From: Macrobrachium rosenbergii
Lineage: Eukaryota; Arthropoda; Malacostraca; Decapoda; Palaemonidae
Assembly: GCF_040412425.1 (NCBI RefSeq)
Contig: NC_089744.1
Coordinates: forward strand, 39,672,599-39,736,598
Direction of reading: 5' to 3'
DNA: 64,000 nt
The translations under genes were made by a program, and so were the position numbers. The notes beneath the pieces are model-generated. The model saw only the letters and a list, made by a program, of their open reading frames with translations, was not told the origin of the DNA and did no database searches. Shown piece by piece: positions 20,858-32,077 of this stretch. Each line of letters opens with the position of its first letter. The first letter of the stretch is position 1.

Positions 20858-22340
20858 AACCTTCTGTCAACTTTGACTCGACCTAGATGGTCGAAAAACA
20901 CAATTGTAAGCTAAAACTCTTACATTCTAGTAATATTCAATCATTTACCTTCATTTTGCAACAAATTGGAAGTCTCTAGCACAATATTTCGATTTATGGT
21001 GAATTTTTGAAAAAACTTTTTCCTTACTTTTCTGGCCACTGTAACTATTTGGCCGAAAATTTCAGAAATTCTTTCATCATTTTGTCGTAATTTTGCACCG
21101 TTTTATATTAGCCGTTACATAAAGTTTTATATATGAAAATGTGTGCAATTTCATGTAAAATACAACAAAAAACAACCCATGGTTGTAGCTTTTATCAGTT
21201 TGGAAATATTTTCATATAAATCACAATAACTGCCAAAATTTCAACCTTCGGTCAACTTTGACTCGACCGAAATGGTAAAAATACGCAATTGTAAGCTAAA
21301 ACGCTTACATTCTAGCAATATTCAATCATGTACCTTCATTTTGCAACAAACTGGAAGTCTCTAGCACAATATTTCGATTTATGGTGAATTTCTGAAAAAA
21401 AAAAAACTTTCCTTACATCTGCGCGCGGTAACTCTGCCGAACATCTCAGAAATCCTTTCGTCACGTTGTCGTAATGTTTGCATCGTTTTACATTAGTCGT
21501 TACATAAACTTTTATATATGAAAATGTGTGCAATTTCATGTAGAATACAACAGAAAATAACTCATGGTTGTAGCTTTTATCAGTTTTGAAATATTTTCAC
21601 ATAACTCACGATAACTGCCAAAATTTCAACCTTCAGTCAACTTTAACTCGACCGAAATGGTCGAAAAATGCAATTGTAAGCTAAAACTCTTACATTCTAG
21701 TAATATTCAATCATTTACCTTCATTTTGCAATAAATTGGAAGTCTCTAGCACAATATTTCGATTTATGGTGAATTTTTGAAAAAAAACTTTTTCCTTACG
21801 TCTGTACCGGTAACTCTGCCGAACATCTCAGAAATTCTTTAAATCACGTTGTCGTAATGTTTGCACCGTTTTATATTAGTCGTTACATAAACTTTTATAT
21901 ATGAAAATGTGCGCAATTTCATTTAGAATACAACAAATAACTCATGGTTGTAGCTTTTATCAGTTTTGAAATATTTTCATACAAATCACAATAAATAGAA
22001 AAAATTCGACCTTCGGTCAACTTTAACTCGACCGAAATGGTCGAAAACTGCAATTTTAAGCTAAAACACTTGCAGTCTAGTAATATTCAATCAATTAGCT
22101 TCATTATTCAACAAACGGGAAGTCTCTAGCACAATATTTCGATTTATGGTGAATTTTTGAAAAAAAAAATTTTTTTACGTCCGCTCGTTATGAATTCATG
22201 CATCATTTTGTGATAATATTTTCTCTGTGTTGCTTTGATCGTTTTACAATTTGGTATACACAAAAATCATCACAATTTAGTGTACAATACAAAGAATAAA
22301 AAAATAACCTGTTAGTTTTAACCGTTTTGCTCACAGCGCA
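20858..22340. repeat. Satellite array, ~383-bp unit, four copies
   Basis: Units begin at about 20858, 21241, 21626 and 22007 with CAACCTTCGGTCAACTTTGA-like sequence. Conserved blocks are CTCTAGCACAATATTTCGAT, CCGTTTTATATTAGTCGTTA and CATGGTTGTAGCTTTTATCA. The last unit is diverged. Apparent short ORFs in it are chance frames. Confidence 0.85.
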
Positions 22341-22528
22341 ATTTGTATACAATTATATATGAAAATTTGTTTCAGCTGTCATATATTTCAATATTTATAT
22401 ATGATAATGATTTTTTTCATTTCTGATGGTTGCATACTAAACTTCAGGCAATGACAAAAAAGGAGCCAGAAATGAACTCTTAATATTAAAAACTAAGCGT
22501 GCTGTGATTTTTTGAAAAAAACTTTTTT

Positions 22529-22692
22529 GTTCATGACACTTACCTGCCAGATATATATATAGCTGTATTTCTCCGAAATCCGACAGAATTTCAAAACTCG
22601 CGGCACACGCAGTGTGGCCAGGTGGTTAGTACTCATTCCCGCCGCTGGGAGGCGGAATCGGGAACCATTCCCATTTTCTATTCAGATTTTCT
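22529..22692. repeat. Left inverted terminal repeat of DIRS-A
   Basis: GTTCATGACACTTACCTGCC, then ATATATATAGCTG, the CCGAAATCCGACAGAATTTC block and GGGAGGCGGAATCGGGAACC are repeated in reverse complement at 28734-28895. Confidence 0.9.
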
Positions 22693-22863
22693 CTGTCGCC
22701 GGTACTGTTAACATCTGTTACAGTACCTCCGCCTCTGGATTTCGTTAACTTGCTTATTCCCACTTAAGTATTCTCTTGACTTTTGGTTTTGATTCTTGGA
22801 CTGTGGATTGGCACACGCTTTTTCTGGATTGTTGTGGATTTTGCTTATGACCTCTCTTTAACT

Positions 22864-25300
22864 ATGTCTGGTTCTAGTTCTGCTAGTTTCCGTGTATGTT
22901 GTATGAGTGATTGTAAGGTGAGGCTACCAAAGTTTGGTAGACCCTCACTCTGTTTGTTTGAGGTGTAGGGGCATGTTTGTCTTATAGATGATCGATGTAA
23001 GGAGTGTGAACCTTTATCGGATGCGAGCTGGAAGTCTTATGATTCGTATGTTCGCAAGTTGGAGCGTGACAGGGTTAGGAGGTCTTCCTCCAGGAGTGTG
23101 TGCAAGAGTCAGGTTATTTCCTCTCCTGATAATCCCAACGTAGTTGATGTTGCACCTGTCCCTGTGGTTTTGCCTTGGGCCCTGATATTGTGTCTGTGGA
23201 GGGTTTGGCCCTGGCGCAGATCATGAAGTTCTATCCGTGCGCTCGAGAACAAAGTGACATCTCTCCAAAGTGCTGTGAAGTGTAGTGCTCCCCAGTGTTG
23301 TGGAGGGGGCGTCAGATCGCCCCATAATGCTTCTAGGCCTGGACCGCTGTCAGACTCCCAGGACTCAGGGGAGAAGGCATGTCGAAAGCCGCAAGAAGGT
23401 TACGGGGGCTTCCACCGATCTGGCGTCCCTTCGGCAGTTCCTGTTGTCGCTTCCCAGGCTGCCAGAGATCGTGCTTGCGGCGCATTCTCAGGACTGCTTT
23501 TCGTCCTCGGCGTCCTCCAGCGCAAGGGGTGGAATTCTCGTAAGGACTCGTCCTCTCAAGAGGAGTTGTGTTCAAGAGGGCGCTGCTCGTCAGTCTTCTT
23601 CGTCGGCTAGTTATTTTGATGCCTTTCCACCGCAGAAGAAGTCTAGGATTTCGTCTGATGAGGATGTTTGAGCGCCCCAGCCGCTCTATGGAGAGAACTT
23701 TTCTTGCTCCTGTGAGGAAGAAGAAGCGTCCCCTCGCCCATCGTCTTCCCATAGGATTGTCTCTCCTCCCAGACAGGATTCTTCACCTTCTAAGAAGATT
23801 TTGTTGGAGATGCAGCGACAGTTGTCTTCTCTTATTGCAGAGAAGGACTCTGCTCCTCGTAAATCGCAAGGACTTGACTTTGCCTGTCAAGAGATCAAGG
23901 AAGTCTCCTTCTCCTGCTCCGCGTTCGTCGTCTCCTTCTCCTGTGTCGTCGCCTTGTCGCCCTGTTAGCTCTCTTGCTCCTCGTCGTGACGCTCGTCAAC
24001 AGGACGCTTCGCGAGCTTCTTCCCGTGACGCTTCGGTCGCCGCTCTTCAGGACGCTTCTGTTCAGGACGCTCGACGGGCGCTCTTCCAGTTTTTGGGCGT
24101 GGCGACTGTGTCGACGCTCTTCAGGGCGCTCTCCAAGGCGCTCCGCTGGGCGTTCCTTCGGTTGCTCTTCAGGGCGTTCCGGGCATTCTGTTTCTTCTGA
24201 GAAAAGAAGATCCCTTCTTCGGATTGGACCTCAAGGCCTTCGTTCCCCTAAAGTGTTGGGTGACTCGGTTGCTTCTCCGGCTGTGGCGGGAGAGGTTTCT
24301 GCCGATTCGGATCCTGCTGAAGTCGAGCTCTCGTCTGCTTCCTCTTCTTCGACTACCAAGTTTTAACCAGCTTGCTTAAGGACTTGTTCGGGACAAGTTT
24401 TAAGCCTTCGGCTCCTCTTTCTCCTCCTTCTCAGCTAGCTTCCTCCAAAGCTAGGAGAGCTCCTGGTTTTTTGAAGATGACTTCTTCGTTGGCGACCAAG
24501 AGGGCTTTCAAGAAAGTCAACATGTGGATGGAGGAACGGAAGTCCCATGGCAAGACCTCTTTCGCTGTGCCTCCGTCTAAGCTTTCAGGCAAGGCTGGTA
24601 TGTGGTATGAGACAGGGAGAAGATCTCAGCCCTAGAGTTCCTTCCTCTTCTCAAGGGGATTTTACCAGTCTTGTCGACGCCTCCGGAGGTCTCATCTGCC
24701 TACTGCTAAGGTTTCTTGGACCTTGTCAGAGACCAGACCATCATCTCAAAGGTCTCTTCCGCACCATGGAGGTGTTTAATTTCTTGGACTGGTGCTTGGG
24801 AGCCTTAGATCTTAAGCTTGAAGCTCGGACTCTATTACTTTGGGGAGCTCTCTAGTGTCCTTAACTGTATGGACAAGGCAGTTAGGGATGGATCTGAAGA
24901 GCTGGCGTCTCACTTTTTGTACGGGCCTCTTAAAGAAGATGGCCTTGTTTTGTGACTTCACTGCTAAGTCTGTCTCTCCTTCGCAAAGGGCAGAATTATT
25001 GTTCGCCCCTTGTCCAACCATCTGTTTCCCCAGTCCTTGATTCGGGACATTTCCGCTAGTCTTAAGGAGAAGGCCACGCAAGACCTGTTGGCTCATTCTT
25101 CTAGACGTCCTCCAGCTCCTTCTTCTTCTTCGTCTGCTTCAGTTTTGTCCACCAGGAAGAAAGAAGCCCTTTCGTGGAGGAACTTCTTCCTCTAGATCGT
25201 CTCCGCGAGGAAGAGGTTTCACCAGAGGAGAGCCCCCTCTAAACCTAGGGGAAAAAGTGACTTCTTTCACCTCCAGACACCTGTAGGAGCCAGGCTTTTT
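22864..25300 (+). pseudogene. gag-like ORF1 of DIRS-A, broken
   Basis: Starts MSGSSSASFRVCCMSDCKVRL and runs 34 codons to a stop after CLFEV. It continues in frame scraps with CKECEPLSDASWKSYDSYVRKLERDRVRRSS, the same Cys-then-aromatic plan as DIRS-B gag. Basic Ser-rich DNA follows (23254-24370) with repeated GACGCTTC-type codons. Scraps of the C-terminal helical part cover about 24370-25200. At least five frame changes are visible. Confidence 0.6.
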
Positions 25301-26270
25301 ATTTTGCGGAAGCCTGGAGAACACGAGGGGGCGGACGCATGGTCTCTAACTGTCTTAGAAAAAGGTTACAAGATCCCCCTTTCTCATGTTTCCACCCCTT
25401 TGCACGTCGCCCAGGGATCTGTCGCCGTCTTACCACCGAGAGAAGCAACAGATTCTTTTGGACCTCCTGGAGCAGTTGTTAGAAAAAAGAGCCGTGGAAC
25501 AAGTTCTGAAGTTGGATTCTCCGGGGTTCTACAACAGGCTTTTCTTAGTCCCGAAACAGTCGGGAGAGTGGAGACCGGTCCTAGATGTAAGCGTCTTGAA
25601 TCGTTTTATTTCAAAGGACAGATTCAAGATGGAAACGCCTCAGTCGGTTCTAGGGGCCTTAAGACCAGGGGACTGGATGGTCTCTCTGGACTTACAAGAT
25701 GCGTACTTCCATGTTCCCATTCATCCTCAATCAAGGAAGTACCTGAGATTTGTGCTGGGGGGACGAGTCTTCCAGTTCAGAGCTCTCTGCTTCGGTTTGT
25801 GCACCGCTCCCATGATCTTCACGGTGATCATGAAAAACGTTGCGAGGTGGCTTCACCTGGCGGGTGTTCGGGTGTCATTCTACCTAGACGACTGGCTCAT
25901 ACGAGCCTCTTCTCGGGAGAAGTGTCTGGAGGACCTGACTTTCACACTGAATTTGACGAAGTCCCTGGGACTTCTTGTGAACCAAGAAAAGTCCCATCTG
26001 ATCCCGACGCAGTCCATCGTCTATCTGGGGATTCAGATGGATTCAGTGGCTTTTCGAGCTTTTCCATCCCGAGAACGGCAACGGCTTTGCTTAAGCAAAG
26101 TTTTCGTCCTTTCTAGGGAAAGAAACATGCTCGGTGAGGGAATGGATGAGTTTGCTGGGGACCATTTCCTCGCTGGAGAAGTTTGTTTCCCTGGGAGGCT
26201 CCATCTCAGACCTCTCCAGTTTTCTTGGCGGAGAACTGGAGGGACAAGGAGAATCTGGAAGAGATTTTGA
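25301..26270 (+). pseudogene. DIRS-A reverse transcriptase, long open region
   Basis: Open for 294 codons from 25386. Motifs in order: LLEKRAVEQV, FYNRLFLVPKQSGEWRPVLD, MVSLDLQDAYFHVPIHPQSR (first catalytic Asp), FQFRALCFGLCTAPMIFT, and FYLDDWLIRASS with the two catalytic Asp of the YxDD box (about 25880). Next come LGLLVNQEKSHL and VYLGIQMDS (thumb start). The frame is lost near 26120, where the thumb shifts (GEGMDEFAGDHFLAG). The catalytic core is complete, so it is the best-preserved RT in the window. Confidence 0.85.
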
Positions 26271-27045
26271 CGATATCTCCTTCTGTCAAGGATCATCTGA
26301 AGTGGTGGTTCGACCCCTTGAAGCTTGCAGAAGGGGGTTTCTCTTAGCCTTCAGAGCCCCGACCTAGTGTTGTTTTCCCACGCGTCCAGGGAAGGATGGG
26401 GAGCAACACTAGGAGGGGAGGAAGTGTCAGGCACCTGGAGGGGAACAGGTGTCCTGGCACATAAATCTCAAGGAATTGGGTGCTATCTTTCTGGCTCTTC
26501 AATTCTTCGAAGCCCAAGTTGCAGGCAGAATTGTCCAGGTCAATTCGGACAATACCACAGCTCTAGCGTACCTCAAAAAACAGGGGGGTACTCGATCTCG
26601 TTCCCTGTTCATCCTTGCGAGGGAGATCCTGCTCTGGACTCATGCTCGAAGGGTCACTATTCTCACGAGGTTCATTGCGGGAGTGGAGAATATTCGAGCA
26701 GACCTTCTCAGTCGGCAAAATCAGCTGCTACCGACCGAGTGGACTCTTCACAAGGAGGTATGTTTAGAGTTGTGGAGAATTTGGGGACGTCCTCTAGTGG
26801 ACCTCTTTGCCACGTCCAGGACGGCAAGACTTCCCCTTTATTGCTCTCCTGTCCTAGACCCAGGAGCGTTAGCCATAGACGCCCTCCTCTGGGACTGGAA
26901 AGGACTCGACCTTTACGCTTTCCCTCCCTTCAAGATCCTGGGAGAAGTGATAAGGAAGTTTGCAACGTCAGAAGGAGCAAGGATGACTCTAATAGCCCCC
27001 TTCTGGCCAGCAGCGGATTGGTTTCAGAGACCCTGTCCTTCCTAG
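26271..27045 (+). pseudogene. DIRS-A RNase H and MT-like domain
   Basis: LVLFSHASREGWGATLGGEE (26355-26420) is the RNase H start with His in place of the usual first Asp. After a frame change, the 26449-27045 frame (198 codons) gives HINLKELGAIFLAL, QVNSDNTTALAYLKKQGG and FIAGVENIRADLLSRQNQ (RNase H end). The MT-like domain follows with VDLFATSRTARLPLYCSPV, LDLYAFPPFKILGEVI and MTLIAPFWPAADWFQ. Adjacent RT and recombinase fit the DIRS order. Confidence 0.8.
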
Positions 27046-28190
27046 TGGACTTTCCAAGAACGCTTCCATTGAGGGTGGACCTTCTCAAGCAGCCGCATTT
27101 CAAGAGGTTCCACCAAAAACCTCTCCGCTCTGAGTCTGACTGCGTTCAGACTATCTCAAAGTTGGCCAGAGCAAGAGGCTTTTCGAGATCTGTGGCAAAG
27201 GCCATCGCCAATGCCAGGAGACCTTCTTTGAATGCGGTCTACCAGTACAAGTGGTCTGTTTTTAGAAGATGGTGCAGGAGTAAAGGAGTTTCTCGTCCAC
27301 GACTCTCTGTACCACAAATAGCTGACTTCCTTTTTTATCTTAGGCATAAGAATAAACTGGCAGTCTCGACTATTAAGGGCTATAGAAGTATGTTATCGGC
27401 AGTTTTTAGGCACAGAGGCCTGGACTTGTGCGATAACAAGGATCTTCACGATCTATTAAGATCCTTCGAGACTGTCAAAATTCCTCAACTCAGGACACCT
27501 TCTTGGAATCTGGATGTTGTCCTGAAGTTTCTTATGTCTAGTAATTTTGAACCTCTGTCTTCGGCTTCCCTCATAAACGTGGAGGAAAGCTGTCTTCCTA
27601 ACGGCTCTGGCGACAGCTAAGAGGATCAGTGAAGTGCAGGCTATTAGCAAACATATTGGCTTTAGGGGTCCTAATGCTGTATGCTCCTAAATCCTTTGTT
27701 CTTAGCCAAGAACGAAAATCCTTCAAACCCTTGGCCCAAATCTTTTTGAAATCAAAGGTTTGACGGAAATACTTGGGCAAGAGTCAGAAAGAGTCTTGTG
27801 TCCTGTCAGGGCTCTTAAGTTCTACTTAGCCAAGACCAAGAATACTAGAGGCTCATCGGACAATCTGTGGTGTTCGGTGAAGAGACCTGATCTTCCCATG
27901 TCCAAGAATGCCTTAGCATTCTTTTTTTAAGAAGTGTTATCAGAGAGGCTCATTCCTCCTGCCTAGAAGGTGACATGAGACTTCTGAAAGTAAAAAGCTC
28001 ATGAAGTTAGAGCTATCGCGACGATGGCTTTCCAAAGAATATGTCTCTGAATGATATTCTTGGTGCTACCTTCTGGAGAAGTAATTCAGTGTTTCGCCCG
28101 CATTACTTGCGGGATGTGAAGACGACATTTGAAGACTGCTCTTCGCTGGGACCGTACGTTTCCGCAGACACTATGTTGGGAGAAGAAGGC
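27046..28190 (+). pseudogene. DIRS-A tyrosine recombinase, broken
   Basis: The core-binding half is open up to 27620 (RPSLNAVYQYKWSVFRRWCRSKGVS...VPQIADFLFYLRHKNKLAVSTIKGYRSMLSAVFRHRG). A frameshift near 27590 precedes the first catalytic Arg (ATAKRISEVQAIS, Arg codon 27622-27624). The HxxR motif AHEVRAIATMAF has His at 28000 and Arg at 28009. The presumed nucleophile is Tyr in HYLRDVKTT at 28104-28106. All four catalytic positions are kept, spread over at least three frames. Confidence 0.8.
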
Positions 28191-28597
28191 AATACTCATC
28201 CTATCCTTTGGGGTTAGGTAGTATTTTTAATCTTGTTGTTGTCTATTTCTGGTTGTTGGGTGGCCATTGAGGTGGACATCCCAATTTTTAGCCTATGCTA
28301 GGTTCTTTTACCTTAGATAGGGCGGTCAGGTGGTTGGTCGTTGCTCCTTCTCCCTCTCTGTATGGTAACATGATCTAGTCCTATTGTGGTCACGCCCCTT
28401 GGACAGGTCATCTGGATCTCTCCAGCTTTATAGGTCCCTACCTTGCTGGAGACTCTGGATTAGCAGAAGCAGGCTTGGGTGACAGATAACCTCAAGTCAG
28501 CTATGCTAACAGGTAAGGAACCAAGGCGTCATTCGCCTACATTTATTTGTTTCCTAAATCCTATTCTGTCTCTTCCCACCTCCTACGGTGGGATTCA

Positions 28598-28926
28598 GCT
28601 ATATATATATCTGGCAGGTAAGTGTCATGAACAAAATGATATTTTAATGATAAAATAAGGTTTGTTCATACTTACCTGGCAGATATATATACTTTTAGTG
28701 CCCACCCGCCTCCCCTCTTGAGACAGTGGCACTAGAAAATCTGAATAGAAAATGGGAATGGTTCCCGATTCCGCCTCCCAGCGGCGGGAATGAGTACTAA
28801 CCACCTGGCCACACTCGTGCAGCCATGAAGTTTTGAAATTCTGTCGGATTTCGGAGAAATACAGCTATATATATATCTGCCAGGTAAGTATGAACAAACC
28901 TTATTTTATCATTAAAATATCATTTT
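28598..28926. repeat. Internal complementary region and right inverted repeat of DIRS-A
   Basis: 28598-28632 is the reverse complement of the first ~35 bases of the element (ending GTCATGAAC). It is followed without spacer by AAAATGATATTTTAATGATA, the reverse complement of the last bases of the element. The right inverted repeat is 28734-28926. Thus the outer ends occur twice in each orientation. Confidence 0.9.
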
Positions 28927-29006
28927 TCCACGCCAGGCGCTAACTCCCAACGCCCCGGCATACGGGAGACGTTTTTGTAAATAGAGGCTCGGCGTTAGAG
29001 GGTTAA

Positions 29007-29598
29007 ACAAAAATACACCCAAACCATCATCCCAAGACACCCAGAGTAACCTTACATTACAATACTTCCCTACTACTATTACTCTTAAGTAGGCTATGTA
29101 CACCACTAAAATGCTTATAACTGCCTTTTTTAACAGTTCATTGCCAAACTTGACAGTTCAAACAAAAATATACCTCAGACTACCATCCCAGAACACCCTA
29201 ATATCATTTCAAAGTCATGGTGCAAAATTAAGTTCAAGCCTACAACTGTTACTCTTAAGTATCCCCTATCATTCAGACACGCACGTTTCTTTGGCCTACG
29301 TAACTTTGCTCATTGTCTGCTCAAACTGTATGTAATGCACTGGGCGTATGTTTTTATGTATATTTTCCTTAGTTGTAAGGTGATTTTGAAACTACATTTA
29401 CTGTACAGGTATGTATTTTAGGATAGTACTACTGTTTAGAGCATATCTAAATACGTGTGTGGTTCAGATTGATGGGACATGTACATACCTCCAAACAGAA
29501 TACTAGGTTTGTTAATTACATCATCTTAGTATTTTCGTGATTACATACATACACATTTATGATAAAAAAATTATTTACTACAGTAACTTGTTATTAAT
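29007..29598. other. Tigger-like interior and unassigned AT-rich DNA
   Basis: 29105-29215 repeats the interior of the element at 20528-20761 (ATAACTGCC, ACAGTTCAAACAAAAATATA, CTAATATCATTTCAAAGTCA). The remainder is AT-rich without a coding frame. Confidence 0.4.
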
Positions 29599-29631
29599 CT
29601 TTGAAATGATATTATTAATATCATTTCAAAG
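29599..29631. repeat. Perfect 33-bp palindrome
   Basis: Arms CTTTGAAATGATATTA and TAATATCATTTCAAAG around a single T. One arm is also present as ATATCATTTCAAAGTCAT at 29205. Confidence 0.9.
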
Positions 29632-29742
29632 TCATCTTAAACATTTTACCATCGAAAATATATGTGTACGAGAGAGAAAGAGAGATTTTCAGTATCATTC
29701 GTAGCTATTTTATTTAACCACCAAAAAATGGGCAACGTAATG

Positions 29743-29745
<3 letters not shown>

Positions 29746-29780
<35 letters not shown>

Positions 29781-29785
29781 TAATA
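29746..29785. repeat. AAT microsatellite
   Basis: About ten ATA units directly outside the foldback element FB1. Confidence 0.9.
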
Positions 29786-29789
29786 TAAT

Positions 29790-30656
29790 GTAATTTAAAA
29801 ATTTATGCATTTCTATAGTAAATTATGTGAAATTTTAAACAGATACATATTCCCAATCTTTACCAAAGCTCTGAAGTGAGGGTGGAGGTTGGACCTGTCA
29901 TATATGTAGGTTATTTGGGGCCTCTGGCCCCTCATGGTGAGACATAATCTCCTCAAATACTCAACTTTCTCACGGGAGAGAGAGAAACGCGCGCTTACTT
30001 CAATCTTTATTTCCTCTCACAAAAAATTAAAAATTCAAACAGCTTGGGGAGAACGTAACAGGTTCCACAGTTCTTTTTTATAATTCCCAGTTCACTCAAA
30101 AATTCACAATAACGGTACAAGCAAGATACAAAACACAATTGGTACATCAATTTACAACTTCAATATAAAAATAGCAAGAAACTCTGAAAAGAACGGGCAT
30201 AAATACGACACAGCACAGGGAATGGGGAACTTCAAAAGGCGTCACCCTTATAAAGGGGCAAAACAATAATTGTTTTACAACACAAACACATATATACCTG
30301 ATTAAACACACTCCACAATTGTCATATAAGTAAAGTTTAGCAATACTGTACTCAGTAAATCTACTTAAATTTCCACATACTGATACAATGTAAACAAATA
30401 GGGAGCGTTCTTTTAGACGCTAAACGTACATTTTAACAAACGTAAACACAAGATCGAGAGCGTTCTTTTGGACAAAAAACATACATTTAACAATATATGT
30501 CAAATATCTGACTGAAGGTCACAGTCAGATATGGACACATATGACAGTCCAACCTCTCCCCCCTCACTTCAGAACTCTGGGAAAGTTTGGGAATGTGTAT
30601 TTGTTTGCTTAAAATTTCACATAATTTACTATAGAAATGCATAAATGTTTTAATTA
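29790..30656. mobile_element. FB1: non-autonomous element with ~115-bp inverted ends
   Basis: The left arm (TAATTTAAAAATTTATGCAT ... TGAGGGTGGAGGTTGGACCT) is found in reverse complement at about 30540-30656 (CAACCTCTCCCCCCTCACTT ... GCATAAATGTTTTAATTA). The interior is about 620 bp, AT-rich, with the block GAGCGTTCTTTTGGAC twice. No coding frame. Superfamily not determined. Confidence 0.7.
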
Positions 30657-30680
30657 CAGAATATTATTATTATTAATATT

Positions 30681-30987
30681 ATAGCTGTTTCCATGGCATT
30701 TAATTTATACAGTCTTCTCTATTCTTCTTTCTTTTTTCCTCAGCCTGTAGCTGGTAGATCAGGTTTCCCAAGGACATACAAAGATTTCTGTTTTTTCGGT
30801 TTATTTCCTCTGACGTTTCAAACACGCTCTGGTGTATATTTTCAAAGAGTGAATGGAATGGCATGCCTACGGCTTCTCGAAGCCCTACATATTTTAGAAA
30901 AAAATAGCCGAACATCAACATGGTGAAGGAAACCAAATTTCTCCCTACATCATAAGGGAGAAATTTAAGAAACCAGCTGACGCCGGA

Positions 30988-31063
<76 letters not shown>

Positions 31064-31328
31064 CCTGAACAGCTTATAATCCTGAATAACCGACCCAACA
31101 ACTGTACACCCCCGCTTGCTATATATACCCTTGTAACCTTCATGCCATTTCATTCACTCTGTGAAAATAAATGCCAGAGCGCGTTTGAAATGTCAGAGGA
31201 AATAAACCTAAGAAAACAGAAATCTTTGCATGTCCTTGGGAAACCTGATCTACCAGCTACAGGCTGAGGAAAAAAGGATAATAAGAATAGAGATGACTGT
31301 ATACATTAAATGCCATGGTAAAAGCTAT
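30681..31328. mobile_element. FB2: foldback element with ~180-bp arms
   Basis: 30681-30875 and 31138-31328 are inverted copies (CCATGGCATTTAATTTATAC; GGTAGATCAGGTTTCCCAAG; TCTGACGTTTCAAACACGCT against TCAGAGGAAATAAACC etc.). The loop contains a 70-bp GA run (30990-31060). Apparent ORFs on either strand are mirror shadows of the arms. Confidence 0.75.
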
Positions 31329-31365
31329 GATTTTTATGCAGCTGCCCTCAGAGAAGGTCTCCTCC

Positions 31366-31412
<47 letters not shown>
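31366..31412. repeat. ATT microsatellite
   Basis: About 15 TTA units just before the next MITE. Confidence 0.95.
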
Positions 31413-31418
31413 GCAGTA

Positions 31419-31773
31419 CAGTAAACCCCCTGTATTCGTGTTCTCACGATTTGCGGACTCACGTATTCGTGGATGTCTCTGTGGAATGTATCTACCCATT
31501 ATTCGGGGAAGATTCGCCCATTTGCAATATTTTTCACTGAGAAATATTCACTAATTACTGTATTTTCATATCATTTTCATGACTAAATGCACTTTTTTTT
31601 TATAAAACTAATAAAATACTCAGGTATAAGCATTTTTAGATTGTTTGTTTTGTGTTTAAACTATCAAAATAGGCAGTTCTAAGTGTTTTTAAAGGGGTTT
31701 TAAATATTCCCGGATTTTAGCTATTCGTGGGGGTGTGCAGTACACATCCCCCGTGAATACAGGGGGTTTACTG
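31419..31773. mobile_element. Tigger/pogo-like MITE (family CAGTAAACCCCCTGTATTCG)
   Basis: 355 bp, flanked by TA on both sides. Inverted ends are CAGTAAACCCCCTGTATTCG and CGTGAATACAGGGGGTTTACTG. The interior includes ACTATCAAAATAGGCAG, shared with arms at 49498-49690 and 51170-51357. Non-coding. Confidence 0.8.
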
Positions 31774-32077
31774 TATTATTATTAATATTTGAAAATTAGT
31801 ACTTATTATTAGGTAAATCATTTTTGTTCTGACACAATATACAAACCCGAGGTCCTTTACATTAGGATTACTTTCAGGCGTAGACTGGAAACAGCCGTTG
31901 AACTTCAAACAAGGTGGTTAAGCAGTTAACTACCGTCCAGGAGACGGGAATACTGCCTACCCGGATGTAAACATTCCAATTTGCTTTCTGCCGTCGTGGA
32001 ATGCAGACGTTGTTCTTCGCTCTGCCTGACTGCCCTTTTTCAACCTTTTGGTGGGAAAATTCCTTTTTTGTTTCGAG

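Larger units (their letters stand above)
22529..28926 (+). mobile_element. DIRS-A: complete DIRS-type retrotransposon
   Basis: A 6.4-kb element of a family distinct from DIRS-B, with inverted repeats (22529-22692 and 28734-28926), gag, RT, RNase H, MT-like and recombinase regions, and an internal complementary region at 28598-28690. It starts with GTT. The insertion point is exact because the uninterrupted target is present in PB2: AAAAAAACTTTTTTTCC-type DNA is split here. There is no evident target duplication, as expected for a tyrosine recombinase. Frames are less damaged than in DIRS-B, but gag and pol still have stops. Confidence 0.9.
20762..29006 (+). mobile_element. piggyBac-like non-autonomous element carrying a satellite (PB1)
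   Basis: Both ends show TTAA (20762-20765 and 29003-29006) directly next to CCCTTAAACGCC and its near inverted copy GGCGTTAGAGGG. TTAA duplication with CCC termini is the mark of piggyBac-type transposons. Inside are four ~383-bp tandem units and unique AT-rich DNA, no transposase frame, and the complete DIRS-A insertion (22529-28926). Without DIRS-A the element is about 1.85 kb. A second, inverted copy is at 57769-59968. Confidence 0.7.

Noticed and set aside
20858..22340. CRISPR-like or coding reading of the regular 383-bp array
   Set aside because: Units are far too long and have no spacers; short frames differ from unit to unit, so it is a satellite.
22610..22650. tRNA A-box-like TGGCCAGGTGGTTAGTACTC in the DIRS-A terminal repeat
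   Set aside because: No B box at the proper distance and the segment is part of a terminal repeat present in both orientations.
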